Source of the DNA: Thalassotalea sp. ND16A
GTDB lineage: Bacteria; Pseudomonadota; Gammaproteobacteria; Enterobacterales; Alteromonadaceae
Length of the DNA: 64,000 bases
Assembly (NCBI RefSeq): GCF_000764205.1
Contig: NZ_JQDZ01000009.1
Location: 1-64,000, forward strand
Direction of reading: 5' to 3'
The notes beneath the pieces were generated by a model. The model ran no database searches and was not told the origin of the DNA. It saw only the letters and a program-made list of their open reading frames with translations. Of the stretch, positions 61,335 through 64,000 are shown in pieces. Each line of letters starts with the position of its first letter. Position 1 is the stretch's first letter. The position numbers and the translations under genes were made by a program.

Positions 61335-62093
61335 TTAAGCCGGTAAGCCACTGTGGAATTTAAAATCAGTATCACAAGATAAAATTAATTCCGCCTCTAC
61401 TTGCCCAAAAAAGCGAATTCTGTCGCTGATGTCTTCATCGGCAATGTCTGCCGCCAAAGTCAAATAATCTTGATAATGACGAGCTTCAGAGCGCAATAGC
61501 GATACATAAAACTTATTTAACTCATCATCTAAATGCGGCGCAAGTTTGGCAAATCGCTCACACGATCGCGCTTCAATGTAAGCGCCAATAATTAACTTAT
61601 CAATTAATGCTTCTGGTTCGTACGTTTTTACGTGTTTAAGCATGCCTTTGGCATATCTGCCGGCGGTAATGTTTTGATAGGGAATATTGCGATTGATCAT
61701 GATCTCTAATACTTGATAGAAATGATGCAGCTCTTCTTTAATCAGTAATACCATTTTATCAATTAAGTCCTGACCATAGGGCGATTCACTTTTAGGCAGG
61801 ATTGATTTAGTTAATTTTTCCGCTTTTTTCAGTGTTGCCAGCGTGCCGGTTTTTTTATAAATGAACTGCTCAAAAGGTTTTAACCATTCCAGTAGCACTT
61901 TACTGCTGTCTTTATCGACCGCATATTTTCTGATTAAAAACATTGCACTTTGCGCCGCTTTTAATTCACACAGCATATGATCGGTAAGGATTAATTGTAG
62001 GTTTTCTGTTTTTTTTGCCTCATCTACCCAGGCATCTGGTGTAGCACATTGTAAAAACTTAAGGATTGGCACGAGTAATTTTGAATTTGGCAT
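61335..62093 (-). CDS. miaE: tRNA-(ms2io6A)-hydroxylase MiaE
   Basis: MiaE is a non-haem di-iron enzyme that hydroxylates ms2i6A37 in tRNA. The 252-residue protein has the ferritin-like four-helix pattern with carboxylate/His ligands: DHMLCELKAAQSAM (about 36-49), LLIKEELHHFYQVLEIM (about 117-133), AYIEARSCERFAKL and LLRSEARHYQDYL. It ends in a short tail. Monocistronic and divergent from the TetR gene, with a MITE-like element between them. Confidence 0.93.
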   Translation of the reverse strand: MPNSKLLVPILKFLQCATPDAWVDEAKKTENLQLILTDHMLCELKAAQSAMFLIRKYAVDKDSSKVLLEWLKPFEQFIYKKTGTLATLKKAEKLTKSILPKSESPYGQDLIDKMVLLIKEELHHFYQVLEIMINRNIPYQNITAGRYAKGMLKHVKTYEPEALIDKLIIGAYIEARSCERFAKLAPHLDDELNKFYVSLLRSEARHYQDYLTLAADIADEDISDRIRFFGQVEAELILSCDTDFKFHSGLPA

Positions 62094-62280
62094 TATTTAA
62101 ATTAACAACAAAGAAAGTAATTGGTTAATTTTATCATGATAAATCCCGCGACAAAAAGTATTCTTAGATTAAATATACCATCATCCGGCAACGTCGTTAT
62201 TGAATTTACAGACCATGAAAAAGAGTTGCTTATTTTCGCCCTAGCCATTAACGTATATTTCTAAAATTTTTCTTCAAATC

Positions 62281-62353
62281 ATACCAATTTGATTAAGTAT
62301 GTGGTCTACTTTTTAACCATTGAAAATGAGCTGATATTTCTTCAATTTGGTAT
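62281..62353. mobile_element. Compact MITE-like palindrome (73 bp) with ATACCAA / TTGGTAT ends
   Basis: Left arm ATACCAATTTGATTAAGTAT and right arm (other strand) ATACCAAATTGAAGAAATAT are inverses, and inner words ACTTTTTAACCATT and AATGGTTAAAA-like sequence continue the stem. It is almost only the two ends of the 26560 family joined. It lies 41 bases before the TetR ATG, in its promoter region. Confidence 0.7.
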
Positions 62354-62393
62354 TATAACCTCAGGGTTAACTGTTAATCGAAACAGGGATAAT

Positions 62394-63053
62394 ATGACAA
62401 CAGTCAATATAAACCGCAGAGCAAAGGGCGAGAAAACCCGTCACAAAATTTTAAAAGCTGCGATAGAAGTCATAGCCAGATCTGGCATCAAGGGAACAAC
62501 ACACCGGGCCGTTGCTTTACAAGCTGAGACGCAACTGTCTCTTACCACCTATTACTTCAAAGATATTCAAGAGTTGATTAGAGAAGCGATAAGTTTAAGT
62601 TCCGAAATCATCCTTAATTCTTCTCAAGATGAATGGTCTGAAGTTTTCAATATACTCGACAGTTTTGATGCCGCAACGTTGCGTAAAGTTTCGACTAAAG
62701 AGAAAATTTGTCAACAGTTAAGCCATATTGCTGCCAGTCATATGTATGACAACATCATTCATCGTTCAACCGGTTTAGCGGTAGAGCAAATATTTTTTAC
62801 CGAAATGCTGTATTCCGAGGAATTGAAAGACTTAGCCAATCAGCACATTAGTGCATTATTAAGCCCATTCACCCGTATTGCTGCTTATTTCAACAAAGTG
62901 GATCCTGAAATTGATGGTGAATTAACCTTGATTGCAATTACCCGAATTCAATATAAGTATTTGGCGACAGCAAAAGAAGAGGTTAAATTTGACCATATTC
63001 ATAAATTGATCCGGCGCCAGATAAGTTGGCTGTTAGGGATCAAACGCCAATAA
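62394..63053 (+). CDS. TetR/AcrR family transcriptional regulator
   Basis: A 219-residue regulator. An N-terminal TetR HTH (about residues 8-55, KGEKTRHKILKAAIEVIA then GTTHRAVALQAETQLSLTTYYF) is followed by an all-helical ligand-binding domain without recognisable specificity. I use ATG 62394 with CAGGGAT upstream; the open frame extends to 62289 through the MITE-like element, which is unlikely to be coding. The aldehyde dehydrogenase gene follows 45 bases downstream on the same strand and is the probable target or partner. Confidence 0.88.
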   Translation: MTTVNINRRAKGEKTRHKILKAAIEVIARSGIKGTTHRAVALQAETQLSLTTYYFKDIQELIREAISLSSEIILNSSQDEWSEVFNILDSFDAATLRKVSTKEKICQQLSHIAASHMYDNIIHRSTGLAVEQIFFTEMLYSEELKDLANQHISALLSPFTRIAAYFNKVDPEIDGELTLIAITRIQYKYLATAKEEVKFDHIHKLIRRQISWLLGIKRQ

Positions 63054-63098
63054 CTTTTAAGCAGACTTCAGCTAAAAACAACACTTTAGGATTGTATT

Positions 63099-64000
63099 TT
63101 GAACTATCAGCACATATTAATTGCACAAAAAGACTATTTTAATTCTAACATCACCAAAGATTTAGATTGGCGAATTCAGCAACTGAAACAAATTAAACAG
63201 TTAGTGCTTGATAATGAAGCTGAGATTTTAGCGGCTTTGTACAGTGACTTAAAAAAGCCTGCGCAAGAAGCCTGGGTTACTGAATTATCCTATATTACCC
63301 TCGATGTTGACCATGTATTAAAACACCTGAAAAAATGGAGTAAACCGCGTAAAGTGTGGACGCCACTGATTGTGCTGCCCGGAAAATCTTATATTCAGCC
63401 GGAACCGCAGGGCTCCGTACTTATTATGGGTGCGTGGAATTACCCACTGCAGCTAGTGTTAGCACCACTTGTCGCCGTTGTTTCAGCGGGTAATTGTGCG
63501 GTGCTCAAACCGTCTGAACTGGCACCGGCAGTATCAAGCTTGCTGGCAAAATTGATCCCACAATACTTGGACAACAAAGCCTTTAGCGTAGTTGAAGGCG
63601 CGGTCGCTGAAACCACGGCCTTATTGGAACTTCCTTTTGATCATATTATGTACACAGGCAATGGTATGGTGGCGCGTATTGTCATGAGTGCTGCGGCAAA
63701 ACATTTAACTCAGGTTACCTTAGAGCTGGGTGGTAAGAGTCCGGTTTTTGTCGACGAAAGCGCGCATATTGATATAACCGCACAACGACTGGCCTGGGGC
63801 AAGTGGATGAATGCTGGACAAACCTGCATTGCCCCCGATTACATATTAACCTCTGCCGCTATGGTAGAGCCACTGGTCACAGCTCTTAAAAAGCAAATTA
63901 AGGCGATGTTTACAATAGACCCCAGTAGCAGTGACAGTTACGGCAGGATAGTAAATTCTCGCCATACAGAGCGCTTGTCACAGTACTTAGACAGTGGCGA
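63099..64000 (+). CDS. calB: Coniferyl aldehyde dehydrogenase (partial, runs off the window)
   Basis: The frame starts at TTG 63099 (AGGA 7 bases upstream) and is open to the window end (300 codons). It encodes an aldehyde dehydrogenase of the short, CalB/fatty-aldehyde type. Visible are QEAWVTELSYIT, the oxyanion Asn in MGAWNYPLQL, CAVLKPSELAP, YTGNGMVARIVM, the catalytic Glu in LELGGKSPVFVD, and the catalytic Cys in NAGQTCIAPDY. It oxidises aldehydes to acids with NAD(P); coniferyl aldehyde is the named substrate in Pseudomonas, while short lipid aldehydes are also plausible. Likely co-transcribed with the TetR gene. Confidence 0.9.
   Translation, partial: MNYQHILIAQKDYFNSNITKDLDWRIQQLKQIKQLVLDNEAEILAALYSDLKKPAQEAWVTELSYITLDVDHVLKHLKKWSKPRKVWTPLIVLPGKSYIQPEPQGSVLIMGAWNYPLQLVLAPLVAVVSAGNCAVLKPSELAPAVSSLLAKLIPQYLDNKAFSVVEGAVAETTALLELPFDHIMYTGNGMVARIVMSAAAKHLTQVTLELGGKSPVFVDESAHIDITAQRLAWGKWMNAGQTCIAPDYILTSAAMVEPLVTALKKQIKAMFTIDPSSSDSYGRIVNSRHTERLSQYLDSG

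Overview
The window looks like chromosomal DNA of a marine gammaproteobacterium of the Alteromonadales, most likely a Colwelliaceae member (Colwellia/Thalassotalea-like). The basis is gene order (rluB-scpB-scpA-yciO-PHP nuclease-trpEGD(CF)BA-DUF2897; phhA-phhB-tyrR-maiA; tig-clpP-clpX-lon-hupB-ppiD; pspABC-ycjXF divergent from pspF-sapABCDF), the TonB2-type energy cluster with a large TonB-dependent receptor nearby, and AT-rich spacers. No phage, integrase or transposase gene is visible. The coding content is a housekeeping backbone and the unusual material lies between the genes.

Layout. 1-4192 (minus strand): ribosome pseudouridylation, chromosome condensation (ScpAB), YciO and a PHP nuclease. 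4193-11672 (plus): a complete trp operon behind an unusually long leader region, then a small DUF2897 membrane protein. 11898-12899: a parvulin and a beta-carbonic anhydrase. 13237-18209 (minus): DUF3450 / TolQ-like / ExbB / ExbD / TonB / TPR operon. 18707-24580: a methyltransferase, a 937-residue TonB-dependent receptor, a TSUP transporter and PriC. 24635-28689: TPR-sulfotransferase, 4.5S RNA (ffs), a PlsC acyltransferase and a DUF3014 protein. 28794-32434 (minus): phenylalanine catabolism. 32741-43401: phage-shock genes and the Sap peptide transporter. 44191-53148 (minus): the folding and proteolysis block PpiD, HU, Lon, ClpX, ClpP, trigger factor. 54098-54856: a Pro-His-Arg-Pro tRNA array with decayed tRNA-Pro pieces. 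55164-64000: folD, cysS, ppiB, lpxH, a DUF885 lipoprotein, miaE, a TetR regulator and the start of a coniferyl aldehyde dehydrogenase gene.

The most interesting regulation is upstream of trpE. A first leader peptide with three consecutive Trp codons lies in a textbook 1:2 / 2:3 / 3:4 attenuator (4296-4426). A second, separate Trp-rich mini-ORF (4508-4570) follows the attenuator, and a third mini-ORF (4602-4670) overlaps the trpE start codon as ATGA. An 8-bp complement joins the Trp codon region of the second mini-ORF to the start codon of the third. This suggests a second, translation-level Trp sensor stacked behind the transcriptional one.

The spacers hold at least four families of short repeats: (i) tandem arrays whose units differ in sequence but are all 7 bp long (9 loci); (ii) hairpins with invariant GTCAT...CTCC flanks and covarying stems, often in inverted pairs; (iii) MITE-like elements ending in ATACCAA...TTGGTAT inverted repeats; (iv) a roughly 100-bp element in two copies. 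Two gene ends (maiA and the DUF3014 gene) take their stop codons from such repeats, and the 3' end of phhB is tandemly repeated with a 78-bp period. Sigma-54 (psp), sigma-32-like (lon) and several sigma-70 promoters can be read directly. All functional statements come from reading the sequence and family knowledge; no database search was run.
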